Source: Hymenobacter cavernae
GTDB lineage: Bacteria; Bacteroidota; Bacteroidia; Cytophagales; Hymenobacteraceae
Assembly: GCF_014641455.1 (NCBI RefSeq)
Contig: NZ_BMHT01000006.1
Coordinates: 421,802-485,801, forward strand
Direction: 5' to 3'
Length of the DNA: 64,000 nt
Below are positions 26,761 to 35,124 of this stretch, piece by piece. Made by a program: the position numbers and the translations under genes. The notes beneath the pieces were generated by a model that did no database searches, was not told the origin of the DNA, and was given only the letters and a program-made list of their open reading frames with translations. Position 1 is the first letter of the stretch. Each line of letters begins with the position of its first letter.

Positions 26761-29601
26761 ATGGTCTCTATTGTTATGTCTCGTCAACCTAGCTATTGGC
26801 CTAGGCTCACGTTTCTGCTGAGTTTGCTCATGGCAACGGTGCTACGCCCGCAGCACGTAGCCGCGCAGCGGGTACTCTGGTCCGACAGCCCACAGACGGT
26901 GGCTGTGCACGCTACTACAACGCATCTGGCGCGGTATCGGGCGGTGAATTTTCGGTTGAATGACTTACGACAAACCTTGCAGCAGGCGCCGGGTGCGGGT
27001 GCCGCTCGCACTTCGGCCACGGTGCTCTCGTTGCCGCTGCCCGATGGCTCGTCAGCCCGCTTCCGGGTGGCCGAAGTGCTCGTAATGGCTCCCGAGCTAG
27101 CCGACCGCTATCCAAATATCAAGACCTACGAAGCGCGCGGAATTGACGACCTAGGTGCCTCAGCCCGCCTCGACCTGACTCCCGCCGGCTTTCACGCCAT
27201 GATTCGGATGCGCGGCAAAACGGTGTTTATCGACCCAGCCGCTAGCGGCGACACAACGCAGCACCTTGTGTTTGAGCACTCGGCTATGCAGAGCCTGCCC
27301 TCTTGGGCCTGTCTGAACGCGGAAGCTGAGCACACTTCTCAAGCATCTAATGCTCAACACCTTCCCAACGACAACCAGCTTCGCACCTACCGACTGGCGC
27401 TGGCCTGCACCGGCGAATATGCCGCGGCAGTAGCAGGCGCCACTCCCACGAAAAGTGACGTTTTGGCTCGAATGGTGACTTCCATCAACCGGGTGAATGG
27501 CGTGTATGAGCAGGAGCTATCGGTGCGACTGATCTTGATTGCCAACACCGATCAGCTTATCTACCTCGACCCAACGGCTGACCCGTACACCAACCTGAGC
27601 AACACCACGACCCTCACCACTAACCAACGCACTATCGACTCCGTGATTGGCACGGCCAACTACGACATTGGCCACGTTTTCAACACGGCCGATGGTGGCA
27701 TTGCGGGGCTAGGTGTTGTGTGCCGGGCCGGCCAGAAAGCCCGCGGCTCGACCGGTCTGCCTACGCCGCTCGGCGACGCTTTCGATATCGACTACGTTGC
27801 GCACGAGATGGGGCACCAGTTTGGGGCGGAGCATACTTTTAACAGCGTGTCGCTTAACTGTGGCGGCGGCAACCGCGCAGCGAACTCGGCCTACGAGCCG
27901 GGCGGCGGCTCCACGATCATGGGCTACGCCGGCATCTGTGGCTCCGATGATTTGCAGCTCAACAGCGACCCGTATTTTCATTCCCACAGCCTCGATCAGA
28001 TTACGGAATACCTCACCGGCACGGCGACGTGCAGCGTGAATACGCCCAACGGCAACCTGCCGCCGGTGGTGAATGCCGGCAGCAGCTATGCCATTCCGAT
28101 CAATACGCCCTTCACGCTCACCGGCAGTGCCACCGACCCTGACGGGGACGCCCTTACGTATTCGTGGGAGCAGTTCAACCTAGGTCCTGCCGGTTCCCCC
28201 AGAACGCCCTCGGGCGATGCTCCAATTTTCCGGGTTTTTCCACCTGCGAGCAGTTCTTCGCGCACCTTTCCCCACCTCACCGACTTACTAAACAACACCT
28301 CGACCCTAGGTGAGCAGCTACCCGCCTACGCCCGCCGCCTGACCTTCCGCCTGGTAGCCCGCGACAATCGCCCGACCGGCGGCGCCATCGGCTACGACTC
28401 GATGCAGGTAGTGGTGGCGGCAAATACGGGTTCTTTCCTTATTACTTCACCCAGCACGGCGGGTGCAACCTGGTATACGGGCGTTGCGCAGGCCGTGACC
28501 TGGGACGTGGCCAACACCACGGCGGCGCCCATCAACGCAGCTACGGTCAGAATCTCGCTTTCCACCGATGGCGGCCTGACTTTTCCGACGGTGCTGGCGG
28601 CGAATACGCCCAACGACGGCAGCGAGGTGATTACGCTGCCAAGTAACCTAGCCAATACGACCACGGCACGCATCAAGGTAGAAGCCGTGGGCAACATCTT
28701 CTTCGCTATTTCGAGGCAGAACTTTACCATTCAGGCACCGACTGCTCCTGGCTTTGTCATCAGCAGCACCTCACCTGCTACAACGGCTTGCGCCGGTAGC
28801 ACGCCCGCTTCAGCCACCATCACGACTACGCCGGTGCTAGGTTTTTCCAGTCCTATCACGTTCACAGTCAGTGGGCTGCCAGCCGGCGTTACAGCTACCT
28901 TTACCAATAACCTTGTATCGCCGGGCAACAGTACGCAGCTCCTGCTCACAGCCACGACAGCGGCCGCAGCAGGCACTTACCAGCTCACGCTCACCGGTAC
29001 TAGCGGCAGAACGAGCCAGTCGCAGCTTGTCAGCTTTGCGGTGTGCGCCCTGCCGCCGCTGCCTCCCCTGGCTCTAAGCGCCGCCCTAAACACCGCCATC
29101 GTCAACCTAGGTTGGATCGATGCTTCCAACTCTGAAACGGGCTTTGAGATAGAACGCTCTTTGGCGAATACGACCAGCTACCAGCGCCTGACCACTACGG
29201 CGGCGAATGTTGTTTCCTACGCCGATCTGCTGACGGTGCCCGGCACCTATTACTACCGCGTGCGCGCCACCAATGCCATCGGTCCTTCCGCTTATACCAA
29301 CGAAATCAGCATTACGTATATCATTCTGGGCAATCAGATTAACGCGGTGCAGGCGGGCATAGCCGTTTATCCAAACCCGAGCACGGGTCAGTTTCAACTG
29401 GCCTTGGATAATGCACAACGCGGCAAAATAGAACTGCGCGTGACGGATGCCCTAGGTCGCACGGTGCTCCAGGAAAAGCTAACTAAAAGCGCGGCTTCCC
29501 TCCTGCATCCGTTCGACCTAGGCCAGCTTGCCAATGGCGTTTACCACCTGCACCTAGCGTTGCCCGAAGGCACTACCGTGCTGCGCTTGCTTAAGCAGTA
29601 G
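26761..29601 (+). CDS. secreted reprolysin-like zinc metalloprotease with fibronectin-like and T9SS domains
   Basis: 946 aa, paralog of 23299-25914. Signal peptide ending near HVAAQ; an in-frame ATG 15 bp downstream (26776) is an equally possible start. The prodomain (ARFRVAEVLVMAPELADRYP) is followed by the metzincin domain with HEMGHQFGAEHTF (His348, His352, His358) and STIMGYAGICG. Then come a PKD-like domain (FTLTGSATDPDGDALTYSWE), an Ig-like domain, and an added fibronectin type III-like domain absent from the first copy (NLGWIDASNSETGFEIERS, then YYYRVRATNAIGPSAYTNE). The C-terminal sorting domain (VYPNPSTGQFQLAL, ending VLRLLKQ) indicates T9SS export. Confidence 0.93.
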   Translation: MVSIVMSRQPSYWPRLTFLLSLLMATVLRPQHVAAQRVLWSDSPQTVAVHATTTHLARYRAVNFRLNDLRQTLQQAPGAGAARTSATVLSLPLPDGSSARFRVAEVLVMAPELADRYPNIKTYEARGIDDLGASARLDLTPAGFHAMIRMRGKTVFIDPAASGDTTQHLVFEHSAMQSLPSWACLNAEAEHTSQASNAQHLPNDNQLRTYRLALACTGEYAAAVAGATPTKSDVLARMVTSINRVNGVYEQELSVRLILIANTDQLIYLDPTADPYTNLSNTTTLTTNQRTIDSVIGTANYDIGHVFNTADGGIAGLGVVCRAGQKARGSTGLPTPLGDAFDIDYVAHEMGHQFGAEHTFNSVSLNCGGGNRAANSAYEPGGGSTIMGYAGICGSDDLQLNSDPYFHSHSLDQITEYLTGTATCSVNTPNGNLPPVVNAGSSYAIPINTPFTLTGSATDPDGDALTYSWEQFNLGPAGSPRTPSGDAPIFRVFPPASSSSRTFPHLTDLLNNTSTLGEQLPAYARRLTFRLVARDNRPTGGAIGYDSMQVVVAANTGSFLITSPSTAGATWYTGVAQAVTWDVANTTAAPINAATVRISLSTDGGLTFPTVLAANTPNDGSEVITLPSNLANTTTARIKVEAVGNIFFAISRQNFTIQAPTAPGFVISSTSPATTACAGSTPASATITTTPVLGFSSPITFTVSGLPAGVTATFTNNLVSPGNSTQLLLTATTAAAAGTYQLTLTGTSGRTSQSQLVSFAVCALPPLPPLALSAALNTAIVNLGWIDASNSETGFEIERSLANTTSYQRLTTTAANVVSYADLLTVPGTYYYRVRATNAIGPSAYTNEISITYIILGNQINAVQAGIAVYPNPSTGQFQLALDNAQRGKIELRVTDALGRTVLQEKLTKSAASLLHPFDLGQLANGVYHLHLALPEGTTVLRLLKQ

Positions 29602-29606
29602 CAAAA

Positions 29607-29645
29607 TGTAGCGCACCATAGCGCCAAGCCTGAGCTTCGCGCTAC
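29607..29645. repeat. small inverted repeat related to the 47.1 kb element
   Basis: GTAGCGC near 29608 pairs with GCGCTAC near 29638-29644, with weaker pairing inside. Read on the - strand, its right half (GTAGCGCGAAGCTCAGGCTT) matches the arm of the 47137-47239 element at about 17 of 20 positions, so the two are probably diverged copies. It sits between two convergent stop codons. Confidence 0.65.
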
Positions 29646-31784
29646 CTAGAATTTATACCGCATCTGTGCCTTCACCTCCGAGCGGCGCGAACCCTGAATT
29701 TCTTCCAGCCCCGAGCCTATTGTTTTCTGATTGCGGTAATTTGTTTCCGCATAGCGCAGCCATAGCGTGAGGTGCCGCGTGCAGCGAAACTCAACGAGAC
29801 TATACACCCGCGTGCCTTGGCCGTAGAGCGGCGGCACCGAAAAGGCATACAGCACATCTTGCTCAAACACATACTGACGCGTGTCATAGTCGTCGGTGTC
29901 GAAAAGGGCGTACCTGCCACTCAGCCGCACCCTCGGGCCGATATGCACGGCTGCATCCTGAGCCAACACAAAGCCCGTACGCAACAGCCCAGTGCCTTCG
30001 CGGTAGCGCGTGCCTTGCACCCGCGTGCGTAGGCTGAGCACGGACGTGGGACTGGCATCGTAAAACAGCAACAGGCTGCGGCGCTCCGTGGGCACTGGCA
30101 TCGGCATGGGGCGCACCGCCCGGCCCGGCACCGGGTCGGCGTCGTAGGCTTTCACGCGGGTGCGCAGCTGCACGTAGAGCAGGCTGGTTTTGGTAGGTGT
30201 GAACGCCAACCGCGCCAGCCAGTCGTGCCCCACCGACGGAGCACCCACCTGGTACTTCAGCCACGGAAAACGAAACCGGTCGTAATAAGTGGAAACCTCC
30301 CAGCGGGCCACCGGCCTTACTTTTAGACCTAGGTACAAGCCACTCTCGTTGATGTTGCGGGTGTTTTCGCTCAGCGCATTGCCGTAGAACGTGTGAAAGT
30401 CGCGGGCGTAGTGGCGGTACAGCACCGAGGCATCCACGTTCGGCGTCAGTGTTGCCAGCAGGCCATTCACGGTACCTAGGCCGCCACTGCTGGAGCGGCC
30501 GGCTTCGCCAAACAGCAGCACGTTGCGCACCACGTAGTTGTAGTGCAGGCTCGCGGCCAGGTTGTGCGTACCCCGAAACTCATACTTATTGTACAGCTCG
30601 GGCCGCTTCTGAATAGCCGTACTATAGTGCGTATCGACCACAGTGCCGCCAGCGGAGAAGTTGCCGTTTGCGCTGGTATAGGTCATATTGCCGCCCGTAA
30701 TCTGCTCGCGCATCCGGTGGCGGTTGGCCAGCTCCGTTGCCGTGCGGTGAAAGCCCGTGAGCAGGATACCAGACGAGTATTCGTCGAATTCGGCCAATGA
30801 ATCGCCGCTGGTCTGGCGGTTCGCATCGACGTTTTTCAGCGAGAAAAAGCCGGTGGCCCGCACCGTTTTGCTGACCACAACGGTAGCTGCCAGCCCGCGA
30901 AAAAACGTACTTTCCAGCACCGATGAATACGGCCGCACGCCCAGGCTGCTGCGCCGGATAGAGGTAATCGTCTCGGCGCCCTTACCCACCTGCAACCCCG
31001 ACGACAACAATAGCCCTTGCCCAAACTGAAGCTGATAGTCACCCAAAGCTAGGGTCTTGAGCCGGCCGCGCTCCTGCAACATCAGATGAGCCGAGTAGAA
31101 ATCAGCACCGTATTGGTTTGCGGCCGAGTTCCAGCGCAATGGCTCGCCGGCGTCTTTTTCTGCCGTCAGGCCCACGCTGAAATCGTGCGGCCGACTCACG
31201 CGGTAGCGCAGCAGCAGTTTATCCGGCGAACCTAGGTAGCGGCTTGTAAGGCGGCCGCCGCTGGTTGTGTCAGGCGGGGTGTAGCCCTTGCGCTGCTGCG
31301 GCACCCGCTCATAGCGCACGAACAAAGCGTTATTATCCTCCTGCCAGATGCGCTGCCACAGCGGTTCGCGTGTGCGGTTTGCGCCGCCATCCTGCACCGC
31401 CACGAACGGCGCAACGCGGTAAATGGTGCGCAAGTCAAAGCCTTGAACACTTTGCAGCTCATACAAACTCAGCAACGCGCCGCGTTTTTCCCGATGTTCC
31501 AGCAGCGCCGTAATCTGCGTTTCGGAGAGCAGCAGCAACGCCCGTAACTCTTCGCGACTAGCGGTGTTCAGGCTGAGCGGCGTCTGATAAAATTGCAGCA
31601 GTGCTTCGTAAAGGTCTTCGTAGGGCACCTGCGCGCTTTGAATTTCGGCAAACAGTTCCTGTACCAACCGGTCGATATCAGCCGGCGGGCGCACGTACTC
31701 CTGCGCCTGCAACGGCAACGCCAGCCCAGCGGCCAGCAGCAACGTGCCGATGTAGGCGATGCTGCGTCTTAACCTGCGCCTCAT
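29646..31784 (-). CDS. outer-membrane barrel protein with N-terminal ComEA-like helix-hairpin-helix
   Basis: About 712 aa from the ATG at 31782-31784, which overlaps the stop of the upstream gene (ATGA). Signal peptide MRRRLRRSIAYIGTLLLAAG to about QAQ. Residues about 65-135 form a ComEA/SLBB-type helix-hairpin-helix: LSLNTASREELRALLLLSET, then LLEHREKRGALLSLYELQSV, then a second short motif. The remaining 550 residues are beta-strand-rich with many alternating hydrophobic strands and end in the strand KAQMRYKF, as in outer-membrane barrels. Proteins of this build occur across Bacteroidota without an assigned role. DNA or glycan binding at the outer membrane is an inference from the HhH fold only. 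Confidence 0.8.
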   Translation of the reverse strand: MRRRLRRSIAYIGTLLLAAGLALPLQAQEYVRPPADIDRLVQELFAEIQSAQVPYEDLYEALLQFYQTPLSLNTASREELRALLLLSETQITALLEHREKRGALLSLYELQSVQGFDLRTIYRVAPFVAVQDGGANRTREPLWQRIWQEDNNALFVRYERVPQQRKGYTPPDTTSGGRLTSRYLGSPDKLLLRYRVSRPHDFSVGLTAEKDAGEPLRWNSAANQYGADFYSAHLMLQERGRLKTLALGDYQLQFGQGLLLSSGLQVGKGAETITSIRRSSLGVRPYSSVLESTFFRGLAATVVVSKTVRATGFFSLKNVDANRQTSGDSLAEFDEYSSGILLTGFHRTATELANRHRMREQITGGNMTYTSANGNFSAGGTVVDTHYSTAIQKRPELYNKYEFRGTHNLAASLHYNYVVRNVLLFGEAGRSSSGGLGTVNGLLATLTPNVDASVLYRHYARDFHTFYGNALSENTRNINESGLYLGLKVRPVARWEVSTYYDRFRFPWLKYQVGAPSVGHDWLARLAFTPTKTSLLYVQLRTRVKAYDADPVPGRAVRPMPMPVPTERRSLLLFYDASPTSVLSLRTRVQGTRYREGTGLLRTGFVLAQDAAVHIGPRVRLSGRYALFDTDDYDTRQYVFEQDVLYAFSVPPLYGQGTRVYSLVEFRCTRHLTLWLRYAETNYRNQKTIGSGLEEIQGSRRSEVKAQMRYKF

Positions 31785-32635
31785 TTGACAGCCGTTTGGA
31801 AACTGACGCCAACGTATTGGCTCAAACCCAGGGCAGTCTGCCAAGCTGCGGCATAGTCGATGCGAAAGCGGCCGGTGAGGAAACCTAGCCCAGCGGTTGT
31901 CTGCTCGGTGAGGGACGAAAACCCAGCGCGCAGGTGCAATGCTTCGGTAACTTGATATTCTAGCCCTGCTTTGAAATCGGCATCCTGCTCCACGTCTTTC
32001 TCCGTTTCCACGTTGAGCATCAGCTTCTTGCCAGGTCGGTACGAAAAACCGGCCTTCAATACCGTTGGCACCCGCTCCTCTTCGTAGTGAGCCAGCTTCG
32101 CCTGGTTGAGATTATAGAGATAAGCCCCGAATACCAGCCGGCGCGGCACAATCTCGGCTTGTCCGCCCAACGACAGTGCCACGGCGCGGCGGCTACCTAG
32201 TCCTTCCATGCTCAACTGCAATAAGTCGGCGCGCACGCCCACGCTTACCTGCCCGCCACGGTAGCCGTAGCCTGCACCAAGGCGCTGTTCGGCGTAGCGC
32301 TTATCGCCAAAGCGCTGGGCTTCAAGACCAACTACTCCATTCTTTGCCTTTGTATCTGTTTCTGCTACTGCGCCGATGGGTAGCGCGACAGCCAGCGCGG
32401 CGGAGCTGAGGGCACTCATCACAAATTGATTTGCCGCGTAGAAGCCGATACTTTTCTGCGTCACCTGACCTAGGCCCGCCACGTTGTTGCCAATCGACCA
32501 AACGTCCGTCAGCGTGACGGAGGCATTGCCCAGCCCCGCCGCCCGCGCCCCGCGCACACCTGGCCCATTGCCCTGGGCCTGTGCCACAGCACCAATCAGT
32601 AATGCACTAATTAGCAGAACGTATAGTTTTCTCAT
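31781..32635 (-). CDS. PorV/PorQ-like outer-membrane beta-barrel protein
   Basis: About 284 aa from the ATG at 32633-32635 (MRKLYVLLISALLIGAVAQA, signal peptide). The start of the mature protein, GVRGARAAGLGNASVTLTD followed by SIGNNVAGLG, is the signature of the FadL-related PorV/PorQ family. The rest is strand-rich and ends QYVGVSFQTAVK. PorV and PorQ are T9SS shuttle and attachment factors, but this protein is shorter than PorV and may be a family member with a different client. It is translationally coupled (ATGA) to the helix-hairpin-helix barrel protein downstream, so the two probably act together. Confidence 0.75.
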   Translation of the reverse strand: MRKLYVLLISALLIGAVAQAQGNGPGVRGARAAGLGNASVTLTDVWSIGNNVAGLGQVTQKSIGFYAANQFVMSALSSAALAVALPIGAVAETDTKAKNGVVGLEAQRFGDKRYAEQRLGAGYGYRGGQVSVGVRADLLQLSMEGLGSRRAVALSLGGQAEIVPRRLVFGAYLYNLNQAKLAHYEEERVPTVLKAGFSYRPGKKLMLNVETEKDVEQDADFKAGLEYQVTEALHLRAGFSSLTEQTTAGLGFLTGRFRIDYAAAWQTALGLSQYVGVSFQTAVK

Positions 32636-32824
32636 AAACACTCCATAACCGAATAGCTGCCAAGCCCGACAGGCTGCAACTTTTCACTTCTTACCTAGCT
32701 ATACACGGCGTTGCGCAAACGGCAGCGCCTAGGTTATCTACCTTAGAAATATTTTATAAAAAGACCCAACAAGTATGCCGGAACTCAATTTTGTTCTAAA
32801 GATGACCTGCTTAGCTAATCAGCT

Positions 32825-33046
32825 ATGAACTTCCTTTTTCGCCAACTCCTGCTAGGTCTTATTTGGGTGTACCGGCATCTGATTTCGCCGCTCACCCCGG
32901 CCAGTTGCCGCTACCAGCCAACGTGCTCGGCCTATGCGGCGCAGGCAGTGCAGAAGCACGGGCCGTGGCGGGGCGGCTGGCTGGCGTTGCGCCGCATCAG
33001 CCGCTGCCACCCGTGGGGCGGGCACGGCTACGACCCTGTACCTTAA
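32825..33046 (+). CDS. yidD: membrane protein insertion efficiency factor
   Basis: 73 aa, the full length of the YidD family. Conserved residues are present: the YRHLISPLTPASCRYQPTCS core with its cysteines, and the C-terminal CHPWGGHGYDPVP. YidD is a small membrane-associated protein that helps YidC-dependent insertion. The usual neighbours rnpA, rpmH and yidC are not nearby, as in several Bacteroidota. Confidence 0.95.
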   Translation: MNFLFRQLLLGLIWVYRHLISPLTPASCRYQPTCSAYAAQAVQKHGPWRGGWLALRRISRCHPWGGHGYDPVP

Positions 33047-33076
33047 GCGTGTAAGCGCCGTATAACACCTATCTGT

Positions 33077-33112
33077 AGCTGCCCGGACTACTTGTTCGGA
33101 GCAGCTCTTTTT
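33077..33112 (+). terminator. terminator after yidD
   Basis: AGCTGC pairs with GCAGCT with additional pairing inside around one bulge, followed by CTTTTTC. Confidence 0.8.
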
Positions 33113-33134
33113 CATATAAATACCTAATTAACTG

Positions 33135-34061
33135 ATGCGTACAATTCTCGTACTTACCGCGCTGGTCGGTGTGCTCAGCGGCAGCAGCTGCTCGCAGGCG
33201 CAGAACGAAGACAGCACCGTAAAGACGCACAAGGACTCAAAAAAAGGCGGTAAAAAGGACGGCAAGAAAGGCAAGAAGAATCAAGAAGACACCCTGGAAA
33301 ACCGCTTCATCGATGTGGCTATACCGGGCTTGAGTAAGCTAGCCACGTTCTCCAACGTGCCCGAAAGCTCCAGCTTAGCCCTCGCCGATCAGCCCGGCAC
33401 GTTCTACACCAACGCCGATGCCGGCAACTCGCCTACTTTGTATAAAGTGAATGCGGAAGGCAAGCTGCTTCAGGAGATAAGTTTGCCTGTGGCCAACCAC
33501 GACTGGGAAAGCTTAGCCAAGGATGATAAAGGCACCCTGTACGTAGTAGATGCGGGTAATAACAACAACAGCCGCAAGAACTTAGTCGTGTACCGGGTGA
33601 ATCCTGCCGCGCCGCAGCAGGTCAGCCAAATTCCGTTTGCTTACGCCGATCAGACTGAGTTTCCGCCAAAGAAAGACGACCGGAATTTTGATTGTGAAGC
33701 CTCGATCTGGCATGCGGGCAAGCTGTACTTATTCACTAAAGACCGCGCGCAACAAACCACCAGCAAAGTGTACGCGCTCAATGACCAGCCCGGTCAGCAA
33801 ACGGCCAAGCTGATTGCCAAGCTAGCTATTCCCGGCGAAGTGACCGATGCCAGCCTCAGCCCCGACGGCCGTCGGCTGGTGTTGCTAGCTCGTGAAGAAT
33901 TATTCGTGCTGGAAGGCAGCGACTTCAATGCCATCCTGAAAGCCAAGCCGCGCCACGTAGACCTAACCGGCGCGGGTCAGACGGAAGGAATTACCTTCAC
34001 GGACAATCAGACCGTAGTCATCAGCACCGAGGAAGGTAGCTTATACCAGTACAAGCTCTAG
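33135..34061 (+). CDS. lipoprotein with lysine-rich linker and predicted beta-propeller
   Basis: 308 aa. The N-terminus MRTILVLTALVGVLSGSSCS has a probable lipobox (SGSSC). Residues about 32-50 are an unusual basic linker (KKGGKKDGKKGKK). The rest looks like a beta-propeller: LPVANHDWESLAKDDKGTLY, then VVDAGNNNNSRKNLVVYRVN, then ASLSPDGRRLVLLAREELFV. It resembles SdiA-regulated or esterase-like phytase-type propellers, but no catalytic motif is certain. The basic tether may hold the lipoprotein near acidic surface polymers; this is inference. Confidence 0.75.
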   Translation: MRTILVLTALVGVLSGSSCSQAQNEDSTVKTHKDSKKGGKKDGKKGKKNQEDTLENRFIDVAIPGLSKLATFSNVPESSSLALADQPGTFYTNADAGNSPTLYKVNAEGKLLQEISLPVANHDWESLAKDDKGTLYVVDAGNNNNSRKNLVVYRVNPAAPQQVSQIPFAYADQTEFPPKKDDRNFDCEASIWHAGKLYLFTKDRAQQTTSKVYALNDQPGQQTAKLIAKLAIPGEVTDASLSPDGRRLVLLAREELFVLEGSDFNAILKAKPRHVDLTGAGQTEGITFTDNQTVVISTEEGSLYQYKL

Positions 34062-34083
34062 CATAACCTAGGTTGTGCCCACG

Positions 34084-34112
34084 AAAAAGGCCCGCTTTCG
34101 GCGGGCCTTTTT
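34084..34112. terminator. bidirectional terminator between the propeller lipoprotein and lgt
   Basis: AAAAAGGCCCGC pairs with GCGGGCCTTTTT around a 5-nt loop, with A and T tracts on both sides. It serves the two convergent genes. Confidence 0.92.
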
Positions 34113-35003
34113 CTATTTAATCTTGACGGCTTCTTTCGTTGTAGACTCCTGATCCAAGTCGCGGGGTGCATAGCCAAACGGATTACCGGGCCACTTACCA
34201 GCCCGCAGCACCACCCAAATACCAATAAGAATCAGCGGAATACTGAGGAGTTGGCCCATGTTCAGGGGCAGGTTATTCTCAAAATCTACTTGGTTTTCCT
34301 TTAGGAACTCGACCAGAAAGCGGAAGGTAAAGAGCAATACAACGAACAGCCCGAACAGCAAACCGCGCGGCGTATTTTCTTTCGTGCGGTTCCACATCGA
34401 GTAGAGCAGGATGAATAGGAACACGCAAAACAGCGACTCGTAAATCTGCGTCGGGTGGCGCAGCTCATTCGGAATGTTCGTTAGCTCGTGGTGAATCTCG
34501 TTGTAGCGCGCAAATTTGAAGGCCCACGGCACATCCGTCACACGCCCGATGATTTCGGAATTGAACAGGTTGCCCAGGCGAATCATCGCACCGCCTGAGG
34601 CTACCACAATCACGATACGGTCGAGTGTCCAGAGGTAATCAAACTTGTTTTTGCGCGAGAAAAGCCACACGGCCAACAAGATACCTAGGGTAGCTCCGTG
34701 GCTGGCTAGCCCACCTTCCCAGATCTTGAGAATGTCAAGCGGGTGCGCCAGATAATAGTCAGGGTCGTAGAACAGGCAGTGTCCGAGCCGCGCCCCCACT
34801 ACCGTCCCGATCAGCATGTACACCGTAATGACATCCACCCAGTGCGGCCGCACGCCTTCCGATTTATAGATGTGCGTCAGCACGAAGGTTCCGATTACGA
34901 ACCCCGACATGAACAGCAGCCCGTACCAGCGCAGCGTTAGCGGACCTAGCTGAGCAATGATAGGTGAGGCGGTCCAGGTGATGTAAGCCAAAAGGGAAAG
35001 CAT
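34113..35003 (-). CDS. lgt: prolipoprotein diacylglyceryl transferase
   Basis: 296 aa from the ATG at 35001-35003. It transfers diacylglyceryl from phosphatidylglycerol to the lipobox Cys of prolipoproteins in the inner membrane, serving the many lipoproteins encoded here. About seven transmembrane helices. The family motifs are present: IWEGGLASHGATLGI, and the signature RLGNLFNSEIIGRVT; the essential His and Arg lie in these. Ends with a charged tail. Lies downstream of nadE on the same strand after 121 bp. Confidence 0.95.
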   Translation of the reverse strand: MLSLLAYITWTASPIIAQLGPLTLRWYGLLFMSGFVIGTFVLTHIYKSEGVRPHWVDVITVYMLIGTVVGARLGHCLFYDPDYYLAHPLDILKIWEGGLASHGATLGILLAVWLFSRKNKFDYLWTLDRIVIVVASGGAMIRLGNLFNSEIIGRVTDVPWAFKFARYNEIHHELTNIPNELRHPTQIYESLFCVFLFILLYSMWNRTKENTPRGLLFGLFVVLLFTFRFLVEFLKENQVDFENNLPLNMGQLLSIPLILIGIWVVLRAGKWPGNPFGYAPRDLDQESTTKEAVKIK

Positions 35004-35029
35004 GAGCAAGGAGCGTTAAGAGGTAGGCG

Positions 35030-35037
35030 CAAAGGTA
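35030..35037 (-). promoter_or_regulatory. candidate -7 box for lgt
   Basis: On the - strand this reads TACCTTTG, matching TAnnTTTG, 27 nt upstream of the lgt ATG. No clear TTTG lies at the -33 position, so it is tentative. Confidence 0.5.
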
Positions 35038-35124
35038 ATGGAATGTAGACGCGACTTGCAGCCGCGCCTATCCAGAACGTTGCACCTGTTAAAAGCTTAT
35101 CGAGCTACGCACAAACACTTGCTC

